Part shown: piece by piece, positions 12,719 to 26,570 of the stretch
How positions within the stretch are numbered: the stretch's first letter is position 1
How the letters are laid out: the number at the start of each line of letters is the position of its first letter
Assembly (NCBI GenBank): GCA_051453625.1
Contig: JBOZIK010000001.1
Location: 123,553,103-123,613,964, forward strand
DNA: 60,862 bases
Direction: 5' to 3'
Source of the DNA: Welwitschia mirabilis
Taxonomy: Eukaryota; Gnetophyta; Gnetopsida; Welwitschiales
Program-made: the position numbers and the translations under genes
The notes under the pieces: generated by a model
The model's input: the letters and a program-made list of their open reading frames with translations, nothing else
Told to the model about the DNA's origin: nothing
Databases searched by the model: none

Positions 12719-14030
12719 TGATAATAAAAAAGTAAATTAATATATTTTTAAGGCTATATACACCATATTTATGACTAACTTATTAACATATTTATTCGTT
12801 ACTTACTCAAAATATTATTAAAAAGGACTATATTATGATATTTTATTTATATGCCATATTAACCTATATACTCTTCATTAGAACTAAACTAGCTAAATAT
12901 ACCAATACCACTAGCGTTATGAAGTAAAGTAAGTCCTATGAAGTAAGACAAACTAAGTAGATGTTCAGATGAGAAGATTGATCCTACAGCCTATTGATAT
13001 TCTAGATTAAAAAGACTAATAATTACATATATATGTCCTACTATCCAAGGAAATTTGTTGTTTTCCATCTATTAATAATAAGAACATATCGATGGATATC
13101 TTAAATCCTAAGGAAATCATTAAAGGTTTTTTCTACCTCGAGGGTTATCATCCTTCATCTTTCATCCTTAATTTATACTAGATTTTGAAGTTCATTACCA
13201 TTAAATTGATATTTATTATCTTCCATCAAAACTCTACCATTTCAAATCTAGAATTGTAATGTCTATGATGAGAATTTATTTCATCATGAGGTCCTAAGCT
13301 TTCTTTCTTCTTCCTTAGGTATGAAGAAATAATTATTTCATGTGGCATCTATCATGCCCTAATTTAAGCTAGATATATGATTTAGTAATATTTATAATGG
13401 TTTCATCCTTAGTGAATACACTTTGATATGTGATTTGATTTCATTAACTTTTCCATCTTCCATTCAATTATAATATTAGTTATGAAGAGCATTTTTTAAA
13501 TTTTTTTTTATACTTTTAGAATTATTTCTTTAAGCTTTCTAGGATCTCTATGATTGATACAATAGTAGATGGTGTCTTTCATGTTATTCTAGTATTTTCC
13601 TACATTTCATTATAAGATGTAATAATTCCATTACTTGTACTATATTTATATCTAAAGTCTGTGATGGAATAGTGATTGCTTATCATAAAAATCAATTAAC
13701 ACTTATTAAATTATCTCTTTCTTAGTTAAGATTTACATGATAGATCTCTATATTAATAGTTATTCCTAATTTCCAAGATAAGATGTCAAGTTAATTGAAT
13801 AGTTTTCTAACTTACTTTCTAGAATTTTATTATAAGGAAACCTACCTTAGAGACCTTTACTAGTTTATGTAATCTCTAAAATACCTATATGGTCCTTGTA
13901 AGATAATGATGGTAAGAGTTATATTCACTATAACAAATGCCCTATTTTCTTATTCAAAAAATTCTACTTATACCTTGAATGCTAGGGCACATCTTTCATA
14001 GATCACAATGTATTACAAAATTAGGATGCA
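12719..14030 (+). repeat. 5' LTR of an Athila-like Ty3/gypsy element
   Basis: Starts TGATAA and ends GATGCA. It is repeated in direct orientation at 20065-21375 with moderate divergence; the clearest shared stretch is CATCCTTCATCTTTCATCC near 13148 and 20527. The length is 1312 bases against 1311 for the partner. Immediately downstream is a decayed Asp-tRNA-type primer-binding site, and an Athila-type gag remnant follows within 900 bases, so this is the 5' LTR of a + strand element. Confidence 0.75.
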
Positions 14031-14039
14031 ATAATTTTT

Positions 14040-14056
14040 TGGAATTATTGTCAAGG
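14040..14056 (+). other. Decayed primer-binding site (Asp-tRNA type)
   Basis: TGGAATTATTGTCAAGG compares with the Athila primer-binding site TGGCGCCGTTGCCGGGG. Nine of 17 positions match, and seven of the eight changes are C to T or G to A. It starts nine bases after the LTR end. Confidence 0.55.
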
Positions 14057-14899
14057 ATTTCAATCAAACTTTTTGGCATAATAAGAACCACTATTTCTTA
14101 CGAAATTTTTTCTATTTATGTGATTTTTTAATATTCTATTATCAAAACTATTACAAAAAATTCTTTATATATTTTCTTTAGGAGTGGTTATCCCATATAT
14201 AAATATGAAGCAAATGTAAGTTTACTTTTACTACTAAAATTCATGAAACCTCTCTATGTGTTTCACTATCAAAAATTACCTATGTTATGTAAATGAAAAC
14301 TTTGAAATTGAAAATATTCTTTTTGTTAAACATCCTACACACTAAAAAATTCATAAATTAACTAGAACGATTGTTACTCATGTTGGTGCTATTGTATTAT
14401 CTCTAATTTTCTTCATTATTCTATTATTTTCTACTTTCACTTTATTATAAAAGTCTCTTAAGTCATCATTAGATTAGATCTACTACTAGTTGATTTGTAG
14501 GAAAGTTATTGAATAACAAAAAATCAATAACTTCTAGATGACTTTGAATTTAACCAAGATTAATTAGAACCTTCATTTTAGACTAGTAAGACCTTAACTG
14601 CAAGCTCCATTAATATAGATTTAGCTAAATTAATCATTTTTTATATAGATAGAAATAATTTACATTAATAGTCACTAAATTTTAAAAGATTTATGACAAT
14701 TTAAGTGTTTATCTATAATTTCTTATATGGTTTTATCCCCTTAAATGAATAGAATTGAAATAAAACCCTCCACCATTAATTTGTTCCTTAAATTTGACGG
14801 CCTAGATTTTAAATATCCTTGTGAACACTTAAGAAGTTTGAGGCTTTAATTTCCATCATATAAAAGCAAGATAAAGTAGATAAGATGAAACTTTTTCCA

Positions 14900-16440
14900 T
14901 CTTCTTTAAATAAAAAGAAAAATCTTGGTTACACAACCTAAGAGATTGTTCTATTATATCATAAAGACACTTCATACATGAATTTTTAAAGAAGGACTTC
15001 TTATCCTATGGACACAATTAACTTGGAATAAAAACTATAAATTTCTAATATTAAGATAAAGAACCTTTTCACAAGACTTTTGAGTGATTTAAAAATTCAT
15101 TTAAGAGCTTTTTATAACATGGTCTTTAGGCTTATAAATTACTAATGTTTTTTTATAAATGGTTAATTGTACTAAATGGATAACTAACAAAGGTTAGGAG
15201 TGGTTAAAATTTCAAATTTAAAGAGCTTGATGAGGCATGAAGAACTTTGGAAGATATAGTTGAAAGATTTAAAAATTAGAATAAACCTATTAGAAATACT
15301 TAATCCTCTAAATAATAATTCAAAGCCATAAAAAAATGAATATATAAGTTAGATAAAAAAATAATCATACTCAAAAATTTAGAACACATGACTAAGAGAT
15401 TAGATAACGTTAAGGTTCTTAAGCTCAACAAAACTAGGGATGGAGCTACATGTGTTATATGTACTTTTAATAAGCATGAAATTTATGAGTTCCCCTCTAT
15501 TACTCTCTATAAAGAGATAGTAATTAAATAAGTAAATACTATATAATTCAAAAGGCCCTTTCCAAGACGATAATACTAACAAATAAAGAAATCATCATTT
15601 TCTTATACAAACTCTTATAACCCAAATTAGATAAACCATCCTATACTTTCATGGAAAATTCCATAGAATAAAGCATCCACTTGATACCTATAACTACCTA
15701 GTCAACCTTAGACTAGAATATTAAAAAACATTTTAAATAATTTATGGATGTTGATTTGTATAGCACTAATAAGTAATCTAAAATTAATAACCAAATGCTT
15801 AAAACTCTCCAACATCAAATTAAGGAATAGACAAACTTTTTCAAACTACCATCTATGTATTAGCTATATTTAATAAGAGAGAAAATGATAAGCTTCTAAG
15901 TTAGCTTATTTCCAATCCAAAGGGTGTAAATGCTATCAAGAAACCAAGGAAGGTTAAGAGAGTCGATGTCATCTCAACTAGAAAGTGGTACCTAAATTAC
16001 TAGACACATTCAATCATCTAGAGAGGATCCTTCTACATCTAGTCCCTTATCTTAAACAACATGTAATATTGAGAACAAATAAAGACCATAAATTAAAGAA
16101 ATTTAAACATAAGAAATTATAAAAATCCCAATTTCCTAAATTCCTTACATCATTAGGAAAGAAACATCTTGAGAAAGAATACATAAAAATCCTTAGGAAG
16201 GTAAAAGTTAACATTCCACTTTTAGATGCCATCAAGCAAGTCCCATCTTATGCTAATCTTCTTAAAGATATGTGCATGGTTAATAGAAAATGAATATTAA
16301 AAAAGATATTTAATAGCCTAATAAGAGTCATAGTTTAAAACAAACTTCTATCTAAGGTTAGAGATATTGGTTCACCAATAGTCTCATGTATTAGAAAATA
16401 AAAATATATACAAAGCCTTGCTATACTTAGAATCCAACAT
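14900..16440 (+). pseudogene. Athila-type gag/protease remnant
   Basis: Broken frames read as the end of an Athila gag. At 15451 a zinc knuckle CVICTFNKHEIYEF keeps C-x2-C-x4-H but has F in place of the last Cys. At about 15920-15990 NPKGVNAI and VISTRKW match the NPKG..AITLRSGK linker of Athila polyproteins. At 16130-16290 FPKFLTSLGKKHLEKEYIKI and VKVNIPLLDAIKQVPSYANL match the conserved block before the protease. At 16330 KLLSKVRDIGSPIVSCI matches KLPPKLKDPGSFTIPC. There are many stops. It lies between paired LTRs on the same strand. Confidence 0.8.
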
Positions 16441-19400
16441 GAATCTAATGTTGTATTTACTATGCACATAAAAAATCAATATGAAAACACCTATCATATG
16501 AAAAAGATAAGACATTTTATATGATGAAGAACTCCATGGTCCATTTACATTATGGGGGATGAGATGTGTAGTAAAAGATCTCTATTTTTTAGAAAGATAT
16601 GTATTATATAAATTGAAACCTTCATACCATCATGATTTATTATAGGAGTAACATGGAAATGCATTAGTAAAAGATCTCTAGTAATAATTACTCATAAATA
16701 TTAAACAACCAACATGAAAATGCATTAGTTGTACTAATTCCATAAAATCAAAACCTATGTGAGCATCATGCTCCATGGGGATTGATTAAATGATATATAA
16801 AAATATAAATCTACCTATCTTCATGAGTATAAGTAAGCCATCAGTAAATATCTCTTGCACCACTATGCTTATGATTTATTCTAAATTAGATCTACTATAT
16901 GTTACATATTCATAATTCATATCTAATAACCTATTTCACTGATGAGAAAGCTACAGTGTATGATTTGATATATGCGTGACAAGGTTAAATGTAAGTTTGA
17001 GAAAACCTTTTTTCCTTTGGGGAAAAAACCTTTCTTTCATCTTTATGATTGGCCTATAATAATGAAATACCCCAAAATGGAAATACCTTATAGTGCATGT
17101 ATATTAAGAATTAAATTAAATCTTAATTAAGTTATATCTTATAATAACAAAGTTTAGAGTATTAGTTAAACTAGATATTTATAATGTAAAGTTGTTTTTA
17201 TTTTATTTATTTAATTGAATCATTATCTTTTTTATTTATTTTATATTTTAGTAAAATATATCTCTTTTTTAGGTGATAAAGATTAGAACCTTATCTAATT
17301 GCCATCACCATAAGTGATGAATTTTAATGATTTAAACTAGGTTCATAAAGTTTATATGATTTCTCATTAATTTTGTAGTTACTTTTTCAATTTTATACTA
17401 AGTTGTGATAACTAAAAGAAAAAAATGCACAAAATCAAAATATCACCTCATCTCCTTATTTTTTCTATTAAAGAAACATACTAGAAAACATAATTTGAAA
17501 TTCATCCTTAATCTATATCATCTTTAATTCCATTGTCCATATTTCTATATTAATTAATAGTATAGGATTGCCTTTCCTTTTGTAAAAACTTGTCCAAATC
17601 CTCATTCTATTTTACTATTGCAATCACTCTTATTAAAACTCTACTATCCTAAAGCTAGAAGAATCTTGCTATGTCATCTACACTCATCCTCACTAGTTCC
17701 ACCATCTAATCCATGAATGTTGTCATCTTCTTTTACTTGCACATACCACTACTAATTACAAAATCTTACTCTCACCAAATTTAATCCATTTAATCCTAGA
17801 TCTTTTACTTGAGTTCATTTTTACTAATACTACTATTAACCTATATATTTGATATTCCTTATTGTCAATCTAATACTTACTACTTTACCTTTACTCTATG
17901 TTGTTTTTTTATAGATTGAGAACCACTCATTTTAGTTGGTGTCACCATCATTTCTTGTAATTCAATCATAGTTTTTAGTTCTAATGGGTGTTCATCTTGA
18001 TATTATATATAGGGCTTCATGGTAGCCATAGCCTAGGTTGCAACTATAGGAGTACATCTTTATGATGGTGGATTTATAGTATGAAATGAATCCAAATTAG
18101 TGTTAAATCATTATTTACATAGGTTATTAGGGCTTGGTCTTCAATCTTGGGTAGGTCATCAAATTCATATCTCCTTACTAATCAATCGACTCCTACATGT
18201 TATAGTTATGTGACTATACTAATATAATTTCCCTATTAGCAAATAAACCCCTTTCAAACATGCAAATGATGAGATTGACAAGGTTGTAAGGGTTTATTTT
18301 AATTTAAAACCATAAAACAAATACACCCTAATGCATCTCATAAGTACTTCATGTTATACCCTGCATAACTTAGATTCTTATCATATAGTTAAAATCAAGG
18401 TTTTTCTTTAGCTTAAAAAAGAAGAACAAAAATTAGCATTCTACTAGACTGTGCCTACAACCACTTCTTTTTACAATCATAGACATCACCATCATCTTAT
18501 TTCATCATAAAACATTCAATAAAAACCATTATGTTAGATAGATTTAAAGACTTTTTTATAAGTAAACATTTAAACAATGGCTTGCAGAACATGCTATAGT
18601 ATATGTAGAGAAAACAAACTTAATAAACTAAAAATACATTATGTTAGAGAGAGGATAAACCTATGTCTTAAGCTAAGTTAAAGAATTCTATATCAATCTA
18701 TACATCCTACACATAGGTAAATGGATATAGAGGTTAAAATAAGAAGATGATAAATGGAAATTCATTTCACAATGTAGAGGTATTACCATTAGCATTACAA
18801 TTAGTTTAATTTCTAGAGCTTTAGGTATACCCAACTCTAATTTGCATATATTTACATTAGATAAATATTTGTTTATATTAGCTGATGAGTCAGATATTGA
18901 GTGTGTAGTTACTATAGATGGGAAAATTATATTAAAATACTTATTTAAAAATTAATTGACTCTAAATTCATAATGATAAATATGTACTCCTTACTATATG
19001 TTATCAATGCTTACTCCTCTTCTTTGCTCCCCATATTTATTATTCATAATAATAATTGGTTTAACTTGTATAAATTTATTTTTCATGAACTTAAAAAGAA
19101 AAACAGGAATACTATAAACTATAAATGTAAATGATAAACATAAGATAGATTAAATTATGCTCAATATAAAAAAAGGGAACTTTAAAGATTAACAACAAGA
19201 AATAGAAGTAGAAGAAGAAGAAAAAAGGTCAGCTTAATCTCCATTAAATGATATAGCTATGACATTAAGGACAACTTCCTCTTAGGAGAACAAAGAGTTC
19301 ATGAAGGCAGCACCACTTCTGAGGATGATGTGAAGGAATTATAGTTAGGTCATGTCTAGATTTAATGAGATTTGAAGCATCCTATCTTATAAAGAACCTA

Positions 19401-20004
19401 TAACCCCTTGTGTGAGAATATCCTTTCCTATGTGACATGCTCTCTCCCCACCCAAAACCCCTCACCCCCTGACCTTTCTTCCTCTCCCCTCCCCCTCTCT
19501 CTTTCTTCTCTCTTTTTATTTCTTCTATTTCTTATTTTTCTCATTTTCTTTTATGATATATGTAATGATGTTATGTTAAGTAATAGAAAATTTTTGTTTC
19601 TTTTTCTTTTTTCCTGTAACTTTGTGTGATATTTTCTAACTTTTTAGCCTAATTTAAACATTATAAATAATGTGTAAATTAGTTGAAAGGGGATGAAAAT
19701 TAGCACTTTTTTAAAATTTTATTGAAAAATATTTAATGATATAGAAATTCACACATTTTTCTTACTCAAAAAAAAAATTAAAAATTAACAATCTTAGAAA
19801 AAGGAAATGAGATTTTTATGATGAATTTAAATTCTAATCTTGCGATTTACATGATTCAAGTTGAAGTTTTTGATACATGACTATGGATTAAGGATTCATA
19901 GCTCATTGGTATGGATAAATTTAATTATTAATATGGTACATGAAGAAAGTATTTTAAAATTTTCAAATTCTAAGATAGCATTTATGAGAATGTATTATAG
20001 AAAT
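16441..20004. other. Internal region of the Athila-like element, no pol recognised
   Basis: About 3.6 kb where reverse transcriptase, RNase H and integrase should lie. I read no RT or integrase motif on the + strand. A CT-rich tract lies at 19436-19540. Either pol was deleted or decay has passed recognition. Confidence 0.45.
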
Positions 20005-20064
20005 TTGCTAGGGGATTAGCAAATGACTAGTTTAAAATGTGTTTACACTTAAATTTTTAATTTT
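20005..20064 (+). other. Conserved 3' end and polypurine-tract region of the Athila-like element
   Basis: Contains GCTAGGGGATTAGCAAATGA followed by CTAGTTTAAAATGTG. This resembles the conserved Athila 3' end in which a GGGACTAGCAAA motif precedes GTTTAAGTGTGGGGG and the LTR. The purine tract itself has decayed. Confidence 0.55.
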
Positions 20065-21375
20065 TGACCTCTAAACTTCTATAAGTTAATATATCTTCAA
20101 GTTATAAATAACATATTTGTAATTGATTTATTACTAGTCATGATTATCCATTAATTATCAAAATTCTTATTAAAAAGGATTAACTTGTTATATTTTATAT
20201 ATAGGACATCCTAAGTTTTCCAGACTTTATTAGAGTTTTAAACTAATTAAAGGTACAACATTGTTATTCAAACCATAGATGTTATTAGTATTTTGAAGAA
20301 AAATAAATTTCATAAAATGGGATAACCTAATTAGATGTAAAGATGACAAGATTGACCTTACATACTAATGCTATACAATTTTATGAAAAGTGAGGAATAC
20401 ATATGTATATTACCAAATGTAAGGACATTTACCACTATCCATCTATTAATAACAAGGATGTACTAATGAATATCTTTAACTCTAAAAAGATTCATAAAAG
20501 CCTAGCCTACCTTGAGTGTTAATCATCCTTCATCTTTCATCCTTAATTGATAGTAAAGCTTAGAATTAACTATCATTGGAGCATTATTAGTCATCATCCA
20601 TTATAACTCTATCATTTCAGCATCATAATTCCAATGACTATGATGAGGCCTTATTTCATCATTACATTCTAAGCATTTTTTTTTCCTCCCTAAATATGAA
20701 AAAAATAAGTTTTCCATATGGCATCTATCATGTTTATCTTAAACTTGATATGTGATTTAATATTAGATATAATGGTGACATCATTGGTAAATGAACTCTT
20801 TAATTTAATTAATATTATTAGATATCAAATAGTATTTTCTAAATGTTCCTTTAGACTTGTTTTATAAAATTATTCCTTTAATTCTTTGTTGGGTTTAGAT
20901 GATTAATATTTTAGTAGATAATAACGTTTATGCTATCTTATTATTTCCATACATTGTATTATAAGATATAATGTTTTTATTACTAGTTATTTCTTTACAT
21001 TTGGAATATGTTATGGAATAATGTATTTTTTATCTACAAAATTAAGTTGTACTTATTGAATTATCTCTTACTTAGTTAATCTTTACATGATAAATTTCTA
21101 TGTGAATAGTTATTCACAATTTCTAAGAGGAGATATGAAATTAATTGAATACTTCATTACTTTTTAGAGCCTTATTGTACCTACACCTAGTTTTGAAACC
21201 TTGAGTAGCTCTTGTAATCTCTAAAATACCTCTTCTATTCTTATGCAAAAATGATAATTAGAATTGCCTATAATATAATAGAGTCCTTAGTTTCTTATTT
21301 AAAACTCTTACCTATACATTAACTACTATGGCATATATTCCATTGATTACAATTTATTATAGAAGTTAAGGTATA
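20065..21375 (+). repeat. 3' LTR of the Athila-like element
   Basis: Direct repeat of 12719-14030. It starts TGACC and ends GTATA where CA is expected, and has nearly the same length. No matching target-site duplication is visible outside the two LTRs (TACTT on the left, AATAC on the right), which fits great age. Confidence 0.7.
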
Positions 21376-21560
21376 AATACTAGGAAATAAAAGAGCCTAA
21401 AAATTAGAGCACAAATTTTTAGAAAATGAAATGTTATTTCTCCTTCATTATTCCATTGAAGATCTTGCTTATAAAGGCAAACACACTATTAGGGTTTCAC
21501 TAGTATTCTTACATATCCCTAGGCATGAGATTATAATGTGCATACAAACCTTAGCAATTC
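21376..21560 (-). repeat. Short LTR of the LARD-like element, copy 2 (solo)
   Basis: Matches 40368-40560 from CTAGGAAATAAAAGAGC through AAAGGCAAACACACTATTAG to GTGCATACAAA. It abuts the Athila LTR directly and has no internal region attached, so it looks like a solo LTR or a truncated end. Confidence 0.55.
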
Positions 21561-21879
21561 CCTTTCAACATGGAATATGCTCTTCTCCAAGGAAAAACTA
21601 GAGTGCCTAGAGGAAAACCTTGGGTATGCGGCCTATAATAAAACCTAAGGAAAGGATCTATTGACTTTATTTAAATAAGTAATCAATTTACTTCTACACA
21701 TGCCATAGCAAATAGGCTTATTATGTGCATTACCCCTCTTATAATGCCAAGCTAAAATATATACTACACATCTTTTGGTATTGGGATTAGGTGTAACTTC
21801 AATGAGAGACTCAAAAGTCAAATGAAGCATACAATGTACAAGAAAGGGTGAGTTTGAATCAACTCATTATCAATTTAAT
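21561..21879. other. Short stretch with nothing recognisable
   Basis: Lies between the solo LTR fragment and the RNase H end of the copia remnant. The 61-codon ORF on the - strand has no known features. Confidence 0.4.
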
Positions 21880-24700
21880 CTTGGACTAAAAATACTAAAA
21901 CTTCTCTTGACTAGGTGATTTGATAAGGATATTGGTAGTTCTTCTATGCTCAGATAGTATACAAGTTTAATAACTTCATTCTGTATGAGTTCTCTAATTA
22001 TATGGACTCCAACATGAAAGTGTTTTATCTTTTATGATGTACTAGATCTTTTTTTATGAAAATTATTGATTTATTATCAATAAAGAGTTATATTACCTTA
22101 GTCTATTAAATACTTGCTACTTCTAATAATTTCCTTAGCCATTTAATTTATCTACATGCTTTGGAAGTAGTTGTATATTCAGCATCATTAGAAGATTGTG
22201 CAGTAGTTTTTTTATGATTTGATCTTTAAGGTAAAGGTAGTGATTTCAAGAACATGATATACCTTAATGTTAACAATGAGGTATTAGTTTCTCTAGTAAA
22301 ATTTGAGTCAAAGTATCCCTTGAAGATAAATTATAAGAGTTTCTTTCATAGGTTAGATCTAACTCTTTTATCTTCTTTAGGTATTTCATCACTCTCTTTG
22401 CAACATTTAGATAAGTGACCTTAAGTGCATGAAGATATCTTGATAAGACACTAATAACTTATGATATGGCTAGTCTAGTATTGGTTATATAAATCAAACT
22501 TTCTACTATTCTTATATATTCTTTATTTAATGTAATTTTTTTTATTTTCACATCTTTTTCACTACTTTTGGTTATCAGCATGTCATCCACATATATCACT
22601 ATGTATGTAGATTTTTACCCTTAGATTTTATGAATAACATGGCATCACATCTTGATAATCACATAATATAAATCCAATATAACTTAATAATTTGAAAGAT
22701 TAGTGTACCAAGCTCTTGGTGCTTATTTTAGTCCATAGAAATACTTGATCAATCTATGCACCTTATGTTCCTTATTGTTTTCTTTAAAACCCTTTGCTTA
22801 TATCATGTAGGTTTCTTCTTTTAAGTATTCATAGAGAAAAGTCGTTTTTATGTTTAATCAATGAAGCTTCCATCCTTTTTGTGATGCCAAGGCAATTACT
22901 ATTCTGATGATAGATCATTTTGCTATTGAATCAAAGACTTCATTATAATTAAGTCCTTTCTTTTATCATAGGCCTATAGCAATAAGCCAAGCTTTATATC
23001 ACTCAATGGTATTATTAGCATTATATTTATTATGGAAAACCCATTTGTTAGATAATACTATGCCTCCTAAAAAAATATCTACCAACTCCCAAGTACCATG
23101 TTCAATAATAATGTCATTTTCTTCTTGCATGGATTTTATCCAATGATTATGTTGAATAGCATTTTTAAATGAGGTTGGTTCATCATCAAAGGTTAAATGA
23201 AGACCCTCATCATCATCATCATGAAATTTATGTGAGTCATATCTAGTTCTAGCTTTACTCTTTTCATCATCATAAATGTCTTAAAGAGTAGACTATAACT
23301 AATTACTTTGATGTCATCTCTAGGTAGTATCAACATCTTCAATTGAATAAGCTATTGAATTGCTACTAGAATTATTATTAAGCATGCTTATAGCACCTAA
23401 ACTTGGAATCATTTTTAAAAGTATCTAAAAGGATGGTGTCATAATAAATAATAATCTTATGATGCTCTAGAATATACACTCAATAAACTTTCTTATTAGT
23501 TAGATATTCCACAAAGATTCTCATGCGAGCATGTTCTCCAAATTTTTCATGATGTTCATGTGTAATATAAACATAGTAATTACAACCCAAAACATGAAAA
23601 TGGTTTAATTTTGTCTTGTACCCATTCTACTCCTTATCTTGAAATATTCCTTTTTTAGTGTATTGACCAATGCAGTTAATAAGATGTAGAGCTATATTCA
23701 CTACTTTACCTTAAAAATAGGTCCTACATCCATTAAAATACATTATGTAATATGTCATATTCATGATTACATGATTAAATTAATTAGCAATGTTATTTTA
23801 TTGAGTTATTTCAATGTAGGTATTCAAATGACAAATTTCTTTAGAAGTGAAAAAGTCCTTAAACTCAGCAAATGCATACTTACCACCATTATCTAAGTGA
23901 AAAATTTTAATCTGATAATCAGCTTACTTTTTTACCTTAGTTTTAAATCACTTAAAAATGTTTAAAGTCTAATATTTAAATTTGATAAAATATGCCTAAG
24001 GCATTTGTAATAGATATTAATGAAAGAACTAAAATAATGAAAGTTGTGGAGAGTTAAAACTAATATAGGTCCACATAGATCACTATGAATAAGTAGAAGC
24101 TTTTGGTCAGCATGTTAATTACTTAGTGTAAACCACTTCTTAATTTATTTTTCCATTGTACATGCTTCATACTAAGGAAAGCCAATGACAATTCTTACTC
24201 ATCGGATTCATCATGTAAGGAGTAGGATATTCTAGTCAAGTATGCTATAATAGTGAGAGAAGATATCATCTTGGAAAACTATGTAAGCGATCTCACACAT
24301 TTTGACACAACCATGAAGATGAATGAGATTTTCATCCATGTAGCCTTTTATAATTAATTTTTGATTTCTACTCAACATATTCATTAATTAATTTGTCATA
24401 GAAATTGAGTGATCTTATAGCATCAGAGTAAAAAGTGATAAAAGATATTACCTTGAATAAGGCACATATAGAACATGAGAAAGACTTTGTGAAGAGAGTG
24501 ATGTTAAGTTAAGGATAACCAAACCATAGCCTTCCACTAGAACTAGAATTTTTTTCCATTAAATAAACCTAACTTGGTGCTTTGATAAAGTAATTAAAAT
24601 AATCATGTTGATAAGTCATGTGACAAGTAGCACCTCTGTTAATAATATTTTCATGAGGTATGTGCTCACTCATATCCACACAATCAAAGTTGTCAAAAAC
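21880..24700 (-). pseudogene. Copia (Tork-type) protease-integrase-RT-RNase H remnant
   Basis: On the - strand the order of domains is that of copia. Protease: INRGATCHMTYQHDYFNYF (about 24640), with the catalytic D of DSGA changed. Integrase: DLCGPILVL followed by FSSFINI (about 24070), then a HHEKFGEHARMRIFVEYL block (about 23530). RT: HNHWIKSMQEEN and GTWELV (about 23130), YFYGLK.APRAW (about 22720), and an intact YVDDMLI-like catalytic box (about 22600-22580). RNase H: SSNDAEYTTTSKAC, IKWLRKLLE (about 22180-22120), DNKSIIFIKK and LVHHKR. Stops occur in every domain. Gag and LTRs of its own are not visible. Confidence 0.8.
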
Positions 24701-25131
24701 TGCATTCAACACAAGATTTTCATCATCAAGGTAATTAGATGCTTTAGTAACTACATTTTTTTAGGTGTATACTTTATATTATTTCAAGGTATCCTACAAA
24801 ATTCCATAATCATTGATCTTATCTTCTGCATCATGAGCAATGATATGTGTTTTTTTTACAAGGGGCATTAATTTAAACTTGCCTCTTGTTTGGCTAAGTC
24901 TGATTAGGCTTTTTATTTTATATTTTTTATAGATCCTTGCCCTTATTATGATGAAATTTTTTTGATGGATAAGAATCACTAGAAAACTACTTATGTTGAT
25001 AAGAGGATCATGAAAATAAGAAACCTTGAATGCCATGTCAGAGGATAAGGAGACTATAAAGTTAAATTGTACTTCTATAATAATAAGATCTTTACTAAGT
25101 TTGTTAAAGTTCATATTGGGTATCTTCTTAC

Positions 25132-26470
25132 TAATAGGATCAAGAACCTTAGAGTGGATAAATAGGTTGTTCAAAAATTTTCAACACAATATTCTAAATA
25201 AATCTAATCTTAAAACATAACTTGCATACAAAAATAAACTAATCTAGAATGTGCACAGTATGAGAAGATAATGAAATTAAAGAAACAAAAACTTAAGGCA
25301 CAAAAATATCAATTTGATACAAGCCAAATTTATAGTGATTTAATAAACCCCCTACTCCACTCTTGACAATTAACTTATCCCCAAGCTAGATCTCGTATCT
25401 TCATTACTCCACCAGGTATTCCAAGTTCATTTGTAACCTTTACATACACACTTTTCCAAGCTTAGTCTCAACCTTTAGAATGAAATTTTTAAGGCTTAAT
25501 CTCAACCTTTTACAAAGTAAGGTAGTGATTTAATAATGCCTTTAGAGCATAGATATCACTCATTCTTGAATTAGTAAACCTGATGGAGCTCTCCTCCTAT
25601 AGAAGTAAAACAAATGAAGCTCTTGATCTGATCTTGAATGTATAGAGTATGTCAATAGTAGATCTCCTTCAATCTGAAATATAAATGCTAAGATAAAATA
25701 GTGAAAGTCACTTCAAATATAATGCTTGATCCTTCAGATCCAATAGATTTGTCCAAATGAAAATAGTTCCAAAAGATTTTTAGTTATCTATGTTTTATCT
25801 ATTTATAATAGAAGGCTTTTAGAATTGATTACATTTGAAATGCACTTCCAAAGGCTATAAATGGCTAAAAAATGGCTACCTAATAGCTATATAATGGATA
25901 CATAATGTTTAAAAAATTTTACTTTCTATTCTGTTTGGTTGAACCCATAAAAATCCGGTCAACCCCATATGGTGTCATGAGTTACACAGGTTACCCAAGT
26001 GAGAAATTCAGTAGTCCCAATTCCTTATGGCTCCCTATCTAGTCAATCCCATCTGGTTCCAGTCAACTCCAATCCAGTCACTTGGTACTTTATCTGGTCG
26101 CTCATTCCTCTAAAAAAATTACTTTCCAGTTTCCTGCATTAAGTCCAGTCAATCACTTCAGATGTCCGGTTGACCCCATGATGATTGGCTCATGTATATT
26201 AATTACACACTACTCAAGTCTAGTTAACTCCATCATAGGTCCAATCGACCCCTTATCATTTATTCCAAGAATACTATTTATCAGGTCCTCAAATCTAGTC
26301 GACCCCATAAAGGTCCTGTCGACCCCATAAAGGTCCTGTCGACCCCTTTTCATTTGGTTCAGGGAAGGGTAGATGAATTGATAGGTTTCTAGTGCTCTGA
26401 AGTTGATGATTTTGATTCCATCTTTTGACCTGTAAGTAATTTATTTTTTGCATAAAATACATAAAATTTG
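25132..26470 (-). repeat. Solo or truncated LTR of copia family B
   Basis: Matches the LTRs at 28011-29429 and 34946-36371 over its whole length, from TAATAGGATCAAGAACC to the ACATAAAATTTG before the gap. It contains repeated GGTCGACCCC-like motifs at about 25940-26350, including two identical CGACCCCATAAAGGTCCTGT units at 26299-26337. The last 50 or so bases are in the gap 26471-26570. No polypurine tract or primer-binding site is visible next to it. Confidence 0.7.
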
Positions 26471-26570
26471 NNNNNNNNNNNNNNNNNNNNNNNNNNNNNN
26501 NNNNNNNNNNNNNNNNNNNNNNNNNNNNNNNNNNNNNNNNNNNNNNNNNNNNNNNNNNNNNNNNNNNNNN
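26471..26570. other. Assembly gap, 100 N
   Basis: Run of N that removes the U3 edge of the solo LTR. Confidence 0.95.

Noticed and set aside
19408-19629. 73-codon ORF rich in Leu, Ser and Phe
   Set aside because: Produced by a CT-rich low-complexity tract in the Athila-like element.
24605-25220. ORFs of 64-126 codons on both strands
   Set aside because: They overlap copia protease remnants and the edge of the family B LTR; the 126-codon frame has no known domain and ends inside the LTR.
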